Origin: DASXSB01 sp036506275
GTDB lineage: Bacteria; Methylomirabilota; Methylomirabilia; Rokubacteriales; CSP1-6
Reading direction: 5' to 3'
NCBI GenBank assembly: GCA_036506275.1
Contig: DASXSB010000030.1
Span: forward strand, 1 to 64,000
DNA length: 64,000 bases
The position numbers and the translations under genes were made by a program. This document shows, one piece after another, positions 56,046 to 64,000 of this stretch. Numbering within the stretch: the stretch's first letter is position 1; every line of letters starts with the position of its first letter. The notes under the pieces were generated by a model. That model had not been told where the DNA came from and did no database searches. It saw nothing but the letters and a program-made list of their open reading frames with translations.

Positions 56046-57958
56046 GACCGTAGCTCACCGGGTAACCCCGGCATCGCCACCGGCAACGTGACGCGGAAGG
56101 TCGTCCCCTCCCCGGGCGCGCTCTTGAACGTGATCGTCCCGCCGTGTCCCTCCACGATCTTGTGGGTGATGGCGAGGCCGAGGCCGGTCCCCTTTTCCTT
56201 GGTCGTGAAGAAGGGATCGAAGATTCGCGACGCGTCCGCGGCCGCGATGCCCACCCCGTTGTCCTCGATCTCGACCGCCACCGGTCGGGTGGCGGGATGC
56301 GGTCGGAGCACGAGGACTCGTGCGTCCGCGCGTTGCTCTCGGGAGAGCCGCAGCATCAGACACCCCCCGCGCGGGAGCGCGTCGATGGCGTTGGCGACGA
56401 GGTTGACGAACACCTGATAGAGATATTCCCCGTCGCCGTGCACGGGGGGGAGCCCGCTCGCGTATTCGCGGTAGACGCGGATCTGCTTGGCGTCGATCTC
56501 GTTCGCGTGGAGCTCGACGACGCGATCGAGGAGCGGCGCCAGCGGCACGCTCCGGAACTGCGGCGGCGCCGGCCGCGCCAGCTCGAGGAGCTGCTCCACG
56601 ATGGCGTTGATGCGCTCCAGCTCGCGTGGCACCACGCTCAGGAATTTTTCCTGGAACTGCTCGTCGCCGAAGCTGCGGTAGAGGCGGCGCGTGAACAGGA
56701 GCACGGACGTGAGCGGGTTCTTGATCTCGTGGGCGAGGCCGGCCGCGAGCGTGCCGAGGGCGGCGAGCTGGTCGGAGCGCTGGAGCTGGCTCTCGAGCTC
56801 GCGCACCACGCTCAGATCACGGATCACCCCCACCACACCGAGATCCTTGCCCTCCCCGCCGTTGAGGGGCGCCGCGCTGAATTCGATGGGAACGGAGCGG
56901 CCCATGCGGCGGCGCAGCGTGAGCTGGATCTCGCCGCTGGGCACGCGCGTGGAGAGCGTCTGCATGAGCAGCTCGCCGAGGGCGGGGGTGGGCGCGAACA
57001 CGTCGGTGCAGTAGCGCCCCACGACCTCGCCCGCGAAGAACCCCGTGAGCAGCTCGGCGGCCGGATTGAGCGTGACGACACGTCCCTCGAGGTCCGCGGT
57101 GACGACGCCGGCCGTGAGCGAGCCGAGGATGTTGTCGGTGTAACCCTTGAGGTCGACCAGCTCCTCGTAGCGCCGGCGCAGCTGGGCGTGCGCGTGCTCG
57201 AGCGCGGTCCGTTCCTGGAGGAGCTGGGCCGTCATGTGGTTGAAGGCGCCCGCGAGCTCGCCGATCTCGTCGGCGGAGGTGACCTCGATGCGCTGCCGCA
57301 GCTCGCCGCGGGAGATGGCGGCCGCTCCGGCCGCGAGACGACGGACGGGGCGCGCGATGTTCCGGGCCACCACCGCCGCCGCGCCGCCCCCCAGAAGCAG
57401 GACGATCACCGTGAGCCCCGCCAGCTCCCAGCGCGTCTGCCGTATCTCCGCTTCCATCGCCCGCTTCGAAAGCCCGACGCGCGCGGTTCCCCACTTCTGG
57501 CCGTTGACCATGACGGGAACGGCGAAGTCATAGGAGGCGGGACGGCCGCTCGCGGCCGGGACCTCCTGCGTCAGCGTGCTCTGCGTCCCCGCCGCGCGGT
57601 CGGCGACGGCGCCCGGCAGCACGAGGCCGACCTGCTCCGGATGGCGGCTGTGCGCGGCCACCTTGCCGTCGGCATCGAGCACGATCGCGTAGCGGACGTC
57701 GGGCTCCGCCGCCACCCGCGCCACGTTCTGCTCGAGCGCGGTGAAGTTGTACAGGAGGATGGGCGTGTGCGACATGGCGGCGAGGTTGCGGGCGAGGACT
57801 TCGCCGCGCCGCTCGACCTCGTCGATGATGGCCGCTCGCAGCCGATGCTCGACGAGGACGATCACGGTCGCCATCACGAGCGCGATCACGAACAACGTGC
57901 CCCACAGGAGCTTGGTCTCCAGCGACATGAACCGACGGTCGCGCTCGACCTCGCTCAC
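56042..57958 (-). CDS. NtrB-like membrane sensor histidine kinase
   Basis: 638 residues. TM1 about 10-32, a periplasmic sensor about 33-165 (VRYAIVLDADGKVAAHS), TM2 about 170-195, HAMP, coiled coil, PAS (about 270-385), HisKA with LAHEIKNPLTSVLLF near residue 405, and HATPase (NLVANAIDAL, DNGVGI, GTGLGLAI). LAHEIKNPL is the ZraS/NtrB-type box. GTG 57958 overlaps the binding-protein stop (GTGA) and is preferred to ATG 57976. It may monitor the periplasmic binding protein encoded upstream. Confidence 0.93.
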   Translation of the reverse strand: MSEVERDRRFMSLETKLLWGTLFVIALVMATVIVLVEHRLRAAIIDEVERRGEVLARNLAAMSHTPILLYNFTALEQNVARVAAEPDVRYAIVLDADGKVAAHSRHPEQVGLVLPGAVADRAAGTQSTLTQEVPAASGRPASYDFAVPVMVNGQKWGTARVGLSKRAMEAEIRQTRWELAGLTVIVLLLGGGAAAVVARNIARPVRRLAAGAAAISRGELRQRIEVTSADEIGELAGAFNHMTAQLLQERTALEHAHAQLRRRYEELVDLKGYTDNILGSLTAGVVTADLEGRVVTLNPAAELLTGFFAGEVVGRYCTDVFAPTPALGELLMQTLSTRVPSGEIQLTLRRRMGRSVPIEFSAAPLNGGEGKDLGVVGVIRDLSVVRELESQLQRSDQLAALGTLAAGLAHEIKNPLTSVLLFTRRLYRSFGDEQFQEKFLSVVPRELERINAIVEQLLELARPAPPQFRSVPLAPLLDRVVELHANEIDAKQIRVYREYASGLPPVHGDGEYLYQVFVNLVANAIDALPRGGCLMLRLSREQRADARVLVLRPHPATRPVAVEIEDNGVGIAAADASRIFDPFFTTKEKGTGLGLAITHKIVEGHGGTITFKSAPGEGTTFRVTLPVAMPGLPGELRS

Positions 57959-59601
57959 GGCCGGCGCTCCAGCCACATCTTTCGCAGGGGAATGTAGGGG
58001 TCGCCGAGGCCGTTCACCTCGACGCTCCGCACGTAGGGCTGGAACACGCGTTCATACGTGTAGTGCCACATGGGAACCACCGCCGCCTCCTCCACGATGA
58101 GCTGCTCGGCGCGGCGATAGAGGGCGACGCGGCGCCCCAGCTCCCGCTCGTTGCGCGCGAGCACGAGAAGGTCGTCGACCGTCGGATTCGAGTAGCCCAT
58201 GAAGTTTCGCGGGCTCCGCGAGTGAAAGAGCCGGAACAAGAAATTGTCGGGATCGGGAACGTCCGCATACCAGGCGTAGAGGAACATCGGCATCTTCCCC
58301 TCGCCGAGCTGTCCGGCAAACGTGGGCCAGTCCGTCTGGTACCTGACCTCGGCCGGGATGCCGACGGCGCCGAGATAGCGCGTCACTGCCTGGTGCTCGG
58401 CGACGAGGCGGTCGGTCTTCACGCTGGACCAGATCGTGATCGGCGGCAGCCGGCGCCCATCGGGATAGCCGGCCGCGCGCAGGAGCTCGCGGGCGCGATC
58501 CGGCGCGTAGGTCAGGCCGCCGAGCTGCGGATTGTAGCCGAGCGTGCCCGGCGGAAGGATGCCGTGGGCAGGGTGATAGCGGTCGAGGAATGTCGTCTGC
58601 AAGATCGTGTCGCGATCGATCGCGTGCACGATGGCCTGGCGGACACGGAGGTCGTCGAGCGGCTTCACCCGCGTGTTCAAGCCGTAGAACCGGACGCTGA
58701 ACATCGGCCGCCGGATGTACTGGTAGGCGGGGGTGGAGGCACGCGCACCGAGCTTGGCGGGGACGGGACTGTCCTCCAGTCGCCCCCTCTCGAACTCGCG
58801 GTACATCGTGTCGATGGCCTCCCCCGGGAAGATCCGGTACACGATGTGCGCAAGCTTCGGCGGTCCCCCGAAATAGTCGGGATTGGCGGCGAGCACGATC
58901 TCGCGACCCCGCTCGCGACGGACGAACTTGAACGGGCCCGTGCCCACCGGCTCTTCGCCGAACCGCTCTCCCTTCTGCTCCACGATGTCGCGCGGCAGCA
59001 CCTTCGCGTGACCGACGGCGAGGACCGACACGAACGGCGCCGGCGCCTCCTCGAGCGTGATCTCCACCGTGTAGCGATCGACGGCGACGATTCCGGCCAC
59101 CTGACGAGCCTTGCCTTCCCGAAAATCACGCGCCCCTTTGATGGTCGCGAACAGGTCGGAGGCCCCGGACTTGAGCCGCGGATCCAGCAGCCGCGTGAAC
59201 GAGAAGACCACGTCGTCGGCGGTGACCTCGCGACCATGATGGAACTTGACGCCGGGACGCAGCGTGAACGTCCACGTGAGGCCATCGCGCGAGGCGCGCC
59301 AGAAGTGCGCGAGGGCAGGCGTGATGGCAAGCGTCTGGTCGAATTGCACGAGCCCGTCGAAGACTTGCTCGGACACCGACCGGCTGTAGACGTCGCTGAT
59401 GAGGGCGGGGTCGAGGGTGGCGGGGTCGTTGCCGAGCGGACGTCGATACGTCGCGTCCTCGGCGCGGCTCGGACCATCAGCGGCGGCGGCAGCCGATGCC
59501 GCGACGAGGGCGGCGACGACGAAGGCCAGAGTGAAGAGAAAAGGGGAGCCGAGGCTCCCCTTCCTCTCGCCCCGTCGTCGGGGGCGACCGCCTATCACCA
59601 T
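57955..59601 (-). CDS. peptide/nickel-type (DppA/OppA) ABC substrate-binding protein
   Basis: 548 residues. A basic n-region and hydrophobic signal (LFTLAFVVAALVAASAAAAA) precede a family 5 solute-binding fold: RPLGNDPATLDPAL, VFDGLVQFD, LRPGVKFHHGREVTADDVVFSFTRLLDP, PVGTGPFKFV, VRQAIVHAIDRDTIL and WYADVPDPDNFLFRLF. No permease or ATPase gene is near. It is coupled to a sensor kinase, so sensing is plausible. ATG 59601 lacks a ribosome site, and a terminator-like hairpin lies within codons 14-20, so the 5' end is uncertain. Confidence 0.9.
   Translation of the reverse strand: MVIGGRPRRRGERKGSLGSPFLFTLAFVVAALVAASAAAAADGPSRAEDATYRRPLGNDPATLDPALISDVYSRSVSEQVFDGLVQFDQTLAITPALAHFWRASRDGLTWTFTLRPGVKFHHGREVTADDVVFSFTRLLDPRLKSGASDLFATIKGARDFREGKARQVAGIVAVDRYTVEITLEEAPAPFVSVLAVGHAKVLPRDIVEQKGERFGEEPVGTGPFKFVRRERGREIVLAANPDYFGGPPKLAHIVYRIFPGEAIDTMYREFERGRLEDSPVPAKLGARASTPAYQYIRRPMFSVRFYGLNTRVKPLDDLRVRQAIVHAIDRDTILQTTFLDRYHPAHGILPPGTLGYNPQLGGLTYAPDRARELLRAAGYPDGRRLPPITIWSSVKTDRLVAEHQAVTRYLGAVGIPAEVRYQTDWPTFAGQLGEGKMPMFLYAWYADVPDPDNFLFRLFHSRSPRNFMGYSNPTVDDLLVLARNERELGRRVALYRRAEQLIVEEAAVVPMWHYTYERVFQPYVRSVEVNGLGDPYIPLRKMWLERRP
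59534..59560 (-). terminator. intrinsic terminator or attenuator hairpin after the 45-residue peptide gene
   Basis: On the minus strand GGGGAGCC-TC-GGCTCCCC (59560-59543) is followed directly by TTTTCTCTT (59542-59534). It is a textbook intrinsic terminator lying 62 bp after the small peptide stop and inside the first codons of the binding-protein gene. It would limit read-through into that gene. Confidence 0.65.
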
Positions 59602-59621
59602 GGACCGATGGAAAGGGCTGA

Positions 59622-59759
59622 CTACTCGCCGCCACCGCCACCGTCGGCATTGCCGATCGCGACGAAAAGCGAGGTCGACCCCGGCGCGGCCGACTCGATA
59701 ACGGGTGCGACGAACAAGAACGACGCGATGATCACGACCGCCGCCAGCACTTTCCTCAT
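59622..59759 (-). CDS. small exported or membrane-anchored peptide (45 residues)
   Basis: 45 residues: MRKVLAAVVIIASFLF begins a classic signal or anchor helix, followed by VAPVIESAAPGSTS and a Gly-rich acidic end (NADGGGGGE). AAGGGGG lies nine bases before ATG 59759. A sigma-54-like element is upstream (59833-59848) and an intrinsic terminator downstream (59534-59560), the anatomy of an independent small transcript. No family recognised. It could be a signalling peptide or a small membrane modulator of the adjacent sensor system. Confidence 0.65.
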   Translation of the reverse strand: MRKVLAAVVIIASFLFVAPVIESAAPGSTSLFVAIGNADGGGGGE

Positions 59760-59832
59760 GACTCTGTCCCCCTTGTCGACGTTGTGAGCGCGATGGCCGC
59801 CGCGCTCGCTTGACTTCCGGGGGACCGGTCAC

Positions 59833-59848
59833 AGCAATTCGATCGCCA
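59833..59848 (-). promoter_or_regulatory. candidate sigma-54 promoter of the small peptide gene
   Basis: On the minus strand TGGCGATCGAATTGCT keeps TGGC and TTGCT with correct GG-to-GC spacing but lacks the AC after TGGC. It lies about 75 bp upstream of ATG 59759 and next to the sigma-54 activator gene. Two GGGACCGGT copies at 59821 and 59927 flank it and might be activator sites. Confidence 0.35.
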
Positions 59849-60052
59849 ATCGCGGCGTCGATCATCGCGTCCTTCAAAGCGGCGTTATTGCTCATGCGGC
59901 GGCGCGGACACGCGGTGGCCGGTGTGGGACCGGTGTCTCATCACTGGGCAGCGCGACGTGCGAGAAGCCCGCGTCCTCGACGTAAACGGGCAAGTCATCA
60001 GGCGGGAGCGACGCTGCACAGGATCGGTGCAACCTGGCCCGAAAGTGGGCGC

Positions 60053-61477
<1,425 letters not shown>

Positions 61478-61646
61478 GGCGCGAGGACTCTATCATCTTC
61501 CCGGACGCAGCGCCGTTCCGTTCTCGCGTCCGCTGAAGGCCCGGGCGTGGACCATGATCCCGCTCCCGGACGCCGTTGTATGGGGCGCGATGCCGGCGTG
61601 GCGGCCGCGCGCTCGCGCGACCGCCACCCTCGAGTCGCCCGTCCTC

Positions 61647-61799
61647 TCAGTGGGCCGAATGCTCGGGCCGGTCCTCGCCGAACCGGATAGACGACCCTTG
61701 TCCGCGCTTGGCGTCCTCGGAGCGGTAGATCACGCTGCAGCCGGACAGCACGCTTGCCCCCATGAGCACCCCCAGCACGATTCCCACGAGTCGACGCAT
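61647..61799 (-). CDS. small lipoprotein (50 residues)
   Basis: 50 residues. MRRLVGIVLGVLMGAS is a signal helix ending in lipobox VLSGC (Cys21 lipidated). The mature part is a short polar stretch (SVIYRSEDAKRGQGSSIRF...HSAH). AAAGGAG lies eight bases before ATG 61799. It precedes the sigma-54 activator on the same strand by 169 bp. No known family; likely an outer- or inner-membrane-anchored small protein. Confidence 0.75.
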   Translation of the reverse strand: MRRLVGIVLGVLMGASVLSGCSVIYRSEDAKRGQGSSIRFGEDRPEHSAH

Positions 61800-61916
61800 G
61801 GCCTGGCTCCTTTCCCGGCCGGCCCGCTACCGGCCATTCCGACCATGAGTCGCGGCGACGCCCGAGCAGGTTCAGCCCGGCCCGGGATGACGACGATGCG
61901 TATGTGAATCGACTCA

Positions 61917-61945
61917 TTGACCGCACGCCGGTGTGCTCGAACAAT
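61917..61945 (+). promoter_or_regulatory. sigma-70 promoter of comM, near-leaderless
   Basis: TTGACC at 61917-61922, a 17-nt spacer, AACAAT at 61940-61945, then seven bases to GTG 61953, again with no ribosome site. Confidence 0.5.
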
Positions 61946-61952
61946 TCCCGCA

Positions 61953-63473
61953 GTGCTCGCGCACATCCTCTCCGCTGCTGTCCTCGGTATCGAAGCCGCC
62001 CTCGTGAGGGTGGAGGTCGACGTGGCGGCGGGGCTGCCGTTGTTCACCACGGTTGGCTTGCCCGATTCCGCGGTCCGCGAGAGTCGCGAACGTGTCCGCA
62101 CCGCCATCAAGAACGCGGGATTCCGGTTTCCTTCGGATCGCATCACGGTGAACCTGGCTCCCGCCGACGTCCGCAAGGAGGGCGCCTCCTTCGACCTTCC
62201 GATCGCCATCGGAATCCTGAGCGCCACCGGATGCGTCCGGGGAGCGGACATGGAGCCGTTGGCGGTGGTGGGCGAGCTCGCGCTCGACGGCCAGATTCGG
62301 CGCGTGCGTGGCGTCCTCGCCGTCGCGCTCGCGTGCCGCCGCCGTGGGGTCAAAGCGCTGCTCGTTCCGTCCGGAAACCAGCGCGAGGCGGCCGCCGTCC
62401 GCGGCGTGCGCGTGCTGGGCGCGGCCACGTTGCAGGAAGCGGTGGCGCTGCTGAACGGCGAGGCCGTCTCGGCGCCCGTGGAAACAGGGAGCGCCGTCTC
62501 GTCGGGCGCCGCCGACGACGTCGACTTCGCCGACGTCAAGGGACAAGGACACGCCAAGCGCGCGCTCGAAATCGCCGCCGCCGGTGGGCACAACGTCCTC
62601 CTTCTCGGTCCTCCCGGCGGAGGCAAGACGATGCTCGCGCGTCGGGTCACCACGATCCTCCCCCCGCTCGCAGAGGCGGAGGTCATCGAGGTCTCTTCGA
62701 TCTGGAGCGTGGCGGGGCTGTTATCGGGAGAGGGTGAGCTGATGACGCAGCGGCCGTTCCGCGCTCCCCATCACACCATTTCGGTGCCCGGCCTCATCGG
62801 GGGCGGGACGCCGCTGCATGCGGGCGAAGTCACGCTCGCCCACCGCGGCGTGCTCTTCATGGACGAGCTGCCGGAGTTCCAGCAGCACGTCCTCGAGTCG
62901 CTGCGCCAGCCCCTCGAGGACGGCCGCGTCAGCATCGCGCGCGCAAGCGGCACCGCGCGCTTCCCAGCGCGCTTCCAGCTCGTGGCCGCCGCCAATCCGT
63001 GTCGCCGCGGGTGTCCGTCCCTCGATCGCTGTCTCTGCACGCCCGCCGAGCGCCAGCGCTATCTCGGCCGGCTGTCGCGGCCTCTGCTGGACCGGATCGA
63101 TCTCCACGTCGAGCTTCCCGCTCTCGAGCACGCTGACCTCGCGGCATCCGGCGGAACAGAGGCGTCGGCGAGCATCCGCGCTCGCGTGAGCGAGGCGCGC
63201 GCCCGGCAGCGCGCGCGGTTCCGCGGAGCCGCCGTGCGCGCGAACGCCGACATGTCGCTCGCGCATCTGCGCCGCTATTGTCGTCCGCCCGCCGATGCGC
63301 AGCGACTTCTGGCCGCGGCCATGACCCGCCTCGGTCTCTCCGCGCGCGGCCATGACCGCGTGCTCAAGGTCGCGCGCACGATCGCCGACCTCGCGGGCAC
63401 GGACGAGATCACCGCCGCCCACTGCGCGGAGGCCATCCAGTATCGCGGCCTCGACCGCCGGTGGCGCGGCTGA
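61953..63473 (+). CDS. comM: YifB/ComM-family Mg-chelatase-like AAA+ ATPase
   Basis: 506 residues. The N-terminal ChlI-like domain (VLAHILSAAVLGIEAALVRVEVDVAAGLP; SFDLPIAIGIL), AAA+ with Walker A GPPGGGKTM near residue 220, FMDELPEF as Walker B, and a C-terminal Mg-chelatase domain (NPCRRGCPS, RLSRPLLDRIDLHVELP). ComM is a hexameric branch-migration helicase aiding recombination of taken-up DNA. GTG 61953 gives the usual family start. Confidence 0.94.
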   Translation: MLAHILSAAVLGIEAALVRVEVDVAAGLPLFTTVGLPDSAVRESRERVRTAIKNAGFRFPSDRITVNLAPADVRKEGASFDLPIAIGILSATGCVRGADMEPLAVVGELALDGQIRRVRGVLAVALACRRRGVKALLVPSGNQREAAAVRGVRVLGAATLQEAVALLNGEAVSAPVETGSAVSSGAADDVDFADVKGQGHAKRALEIAAAGGHNVLLLGPPGGGKTMLARRVTTILPPLAEAEVIEVSSIWSVAGLLSGEGELMTQRPFRAPHHTISVPGLIGGGTPLHAGEVTLAHRGVLFMDELPEFQQHVLESLRQPLEDGRVSIARASGTARFPARFQLVAAANPCRRGCPSLDRCLCTPAERQRYLGRLSRPLLDRIDLHVELPALEHADLAASGGTEASASIRARVSEARARQRARFRGAAVRANADMSLAHLRRYCRPPADAQRLLAAAMTRLGLSARGHDRVLKVARTIADLAGTDEITAAHCAEAIQYRGLDRRWRG

Positions 63474-63668
63474 CCCCTCCTCGCGTCGGACTCGAGAGAC
63501 CGGCCGCGTAGGGAAATGTTTGCCGCAAGAGGAGCCAATTCCGCCCTCCGAGCGGGAAGAGATGTCCAGCGTGTGTGTCGAAGAAGACTACAGAGTCCGC
63601 AGCGAGCGCGGTGCTCGCGAACGTCATGAGCGCGAAAACCTGCGACGGTCGTGGTCGCTCGCGCGGTT

Positions 63669-63693
63669 TGGCACATGCATTCCTGGCACATGC
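63669..63693 (+). repeat. twin TGGCACATGC direct repeat
   Basis: TGGCACATGC occurs at 63669-63678 and again at 63684-63693, fifteen bases apart. The second copy forms the -24 region of the sigma-54-like promoter below. Confidence 0.6.
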
Positions 63694-63699
63694 GTTGCA
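63684..63699 (+). promoter_or_regulatory. near-consensus sigma-54 promoter of the kinase-like gene
   Basis: TGGCACATGCGTTGCA matches TGGCACG-N4-TTGCW at every conserved base except one (A for G at position 7). The predicted start is near 63710, only about six bases before GTG 63716. Confidence 0.65.
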
Positions 63700-63715
63700 A
63701 ACCGATAGGTATCAC

Positions 63716-64000
63716 GTGAGCCATCGCGTACGGATCATCGTCACCCCGGGCTCGGGTGAAGGACGCGCGACCGCGACGGCGCGTCGTCTCCGAAAAGTTC
63801 TGACGAAGCGTGGCCATCAGACGTCCGTCCAGACGTATACGACGCTCTCGGCGCTGGAGCGATGGGCGAAGACGTGCGAGGCCGACTTCACGCACCTCGT
63901 GTGCATCGGGGGCGACGCCACGCAAAGCGCGGCGGCGCGCGCGGCCATGCGCCTGTCGATCCCGTTCGTCCCCGTTCCGAATGGATTCGGGAACATGTTC
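63716..64000 (+). CDS. diacylglycerol/sphingosine kinase-like catalytic domain protein, 3' end outside the window
   Basis: 95 residues visible, open to the right edge. RIIVTPGSGEGRATATARRLRKVL is a DAGK-type start (NPxSGxG-like). The strand THLVCIGGDATQSAA and PFVPVPNGFGNMF correspond to the GGDGT and PxGTGN nucleotide-binding motifs. Such enzymes phosphorylate lipids such as diacylglycerol. GTG 63716 has no strong ribosome site and lies just after a sigma-54-like promoter. Family probable; substrate unknown because the C-terminal half is missing. Confidence 0.8.
   Translation, partial: MSHRVRIIVTPGSGEGRATATARRLRKVLTKRGHQTSVQTYTTLSALERWAKTCEADFTHLVCIGGDATQSAAARAAMRLSIPFVPVPNGFGNMF

Noticed and set aside
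63409..63627. 72-codon minus-strand ORF overlapping the comM 3' end
   Set aside because: A weak signal-like start, but it lies largely antisense to comM, with no ribosome site and no conserved pattern.
63562..63708. 48-codon plus-strand ORF between comM and the kinase-like gene
   Set aside because: Arg/Glu-rich, poorly spaced ribosome site, and the strong sigma-54 promoter lies inside it.

Overview
The window is a 64 kb piece of a very GC-rich bacterial chromosome. It is densely packed with genes, many joined by 1 to 11 bp start/stop overlaps. Diderm-type type IV pilus parts, Tat and Sec exported solute-binding proteins, a small lipoprotein, an F420/LLM-type oxidoreductase, several ABC importers and a MglA/roadblock system point to an uncultivated soil-type diderm. 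A Methylomirabilota/Rokubacteria-like lineage is my best guess, but that placement is inference from gene content only. I saw no rRNA, tRNA, CRISPR array, insertion sequence or prophage.

Bases 1-20,400 form one integrated motility and chemosensory locus. From 20,002 down to 2,610 on the minus strand the genes are: CheY-like regulator, CheW, a LivK-like binding protein, an MCP, CheR, a CheA-REC hybrid with two HPt domains, CheB, two divergent CheW-like proteins, a pseudo-receiver/DUF4388-like protein, a receiver-roadblock fusion, a large four-TM proline-rich protein, MglA, a roadblock protein and the pilus ATPase PilB. At the other end, pyrE, a TPR-roadblock-like protein and a second small roadblock protein face PilB, and a second CheY-like paralogue lies at 70-432. 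Together these look like a device that senses (perhaps amino acids), passes the signal through a phosphorelay to an MglA switch, and so controls type IV pili.

Bases 20,404-23,466 (minus) hold a Tau/Ssu/Nrt-type ABC importer with a small membrane protein. From a divergent promoter pair near 23.5 kb, a long plus-strand housekeeping run begins: yicC, remA-like, gmk, rpoZ, coaBC, family-4 UDG, priA, def, fmt, rsmB, rpe, ffh, rpsP, khpA, rimM, trmD, rplS, rnhB, yraN, an ACT protein, a sugar isomerase-like protein and a CCG-domain protein.

Bases 40-47 kb are catabolic. A Tat-exported amidohydrolase diverges from a cysteine-synthase-like PLP enzyme, which is followed by a two-subunit CoA-transferase, an LLM oxidoreductase, a cysteine hydrolase and a DHDPS-family lyase. 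A broken DUF72 gene lies at 47.0-47.26 kb, next to a large zinc-ribbon/class III cyclase/ATPase/TPR regulator. Bases 51.0-55.6 kb encode a complete branched-chain-amino-acid-type (Liv) importer.

Bases 55.7-61.8 kb (minus) hold a receiver protein, an NtrB-like sensor kinase, a peptide/nickel-type binding protein, a previously hidden 45-residue exported peptide, a sigma-54 activator and a 50-residue lipoprotein. ComM and the start of a diacylglycerol-kinase-like gene end the window.

Two expression features recur. Several genes have a good sigma-70 promoter whose -10 lies only 6-10 nt before the start codon, with no Shine-Dalgarno, which suggests leaderless mRNAs. Two operon genes appear to start at CTG inside a CTGA overlap. 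Three near-consensus sigma-54 promoters accompany the sigma-54 activator.
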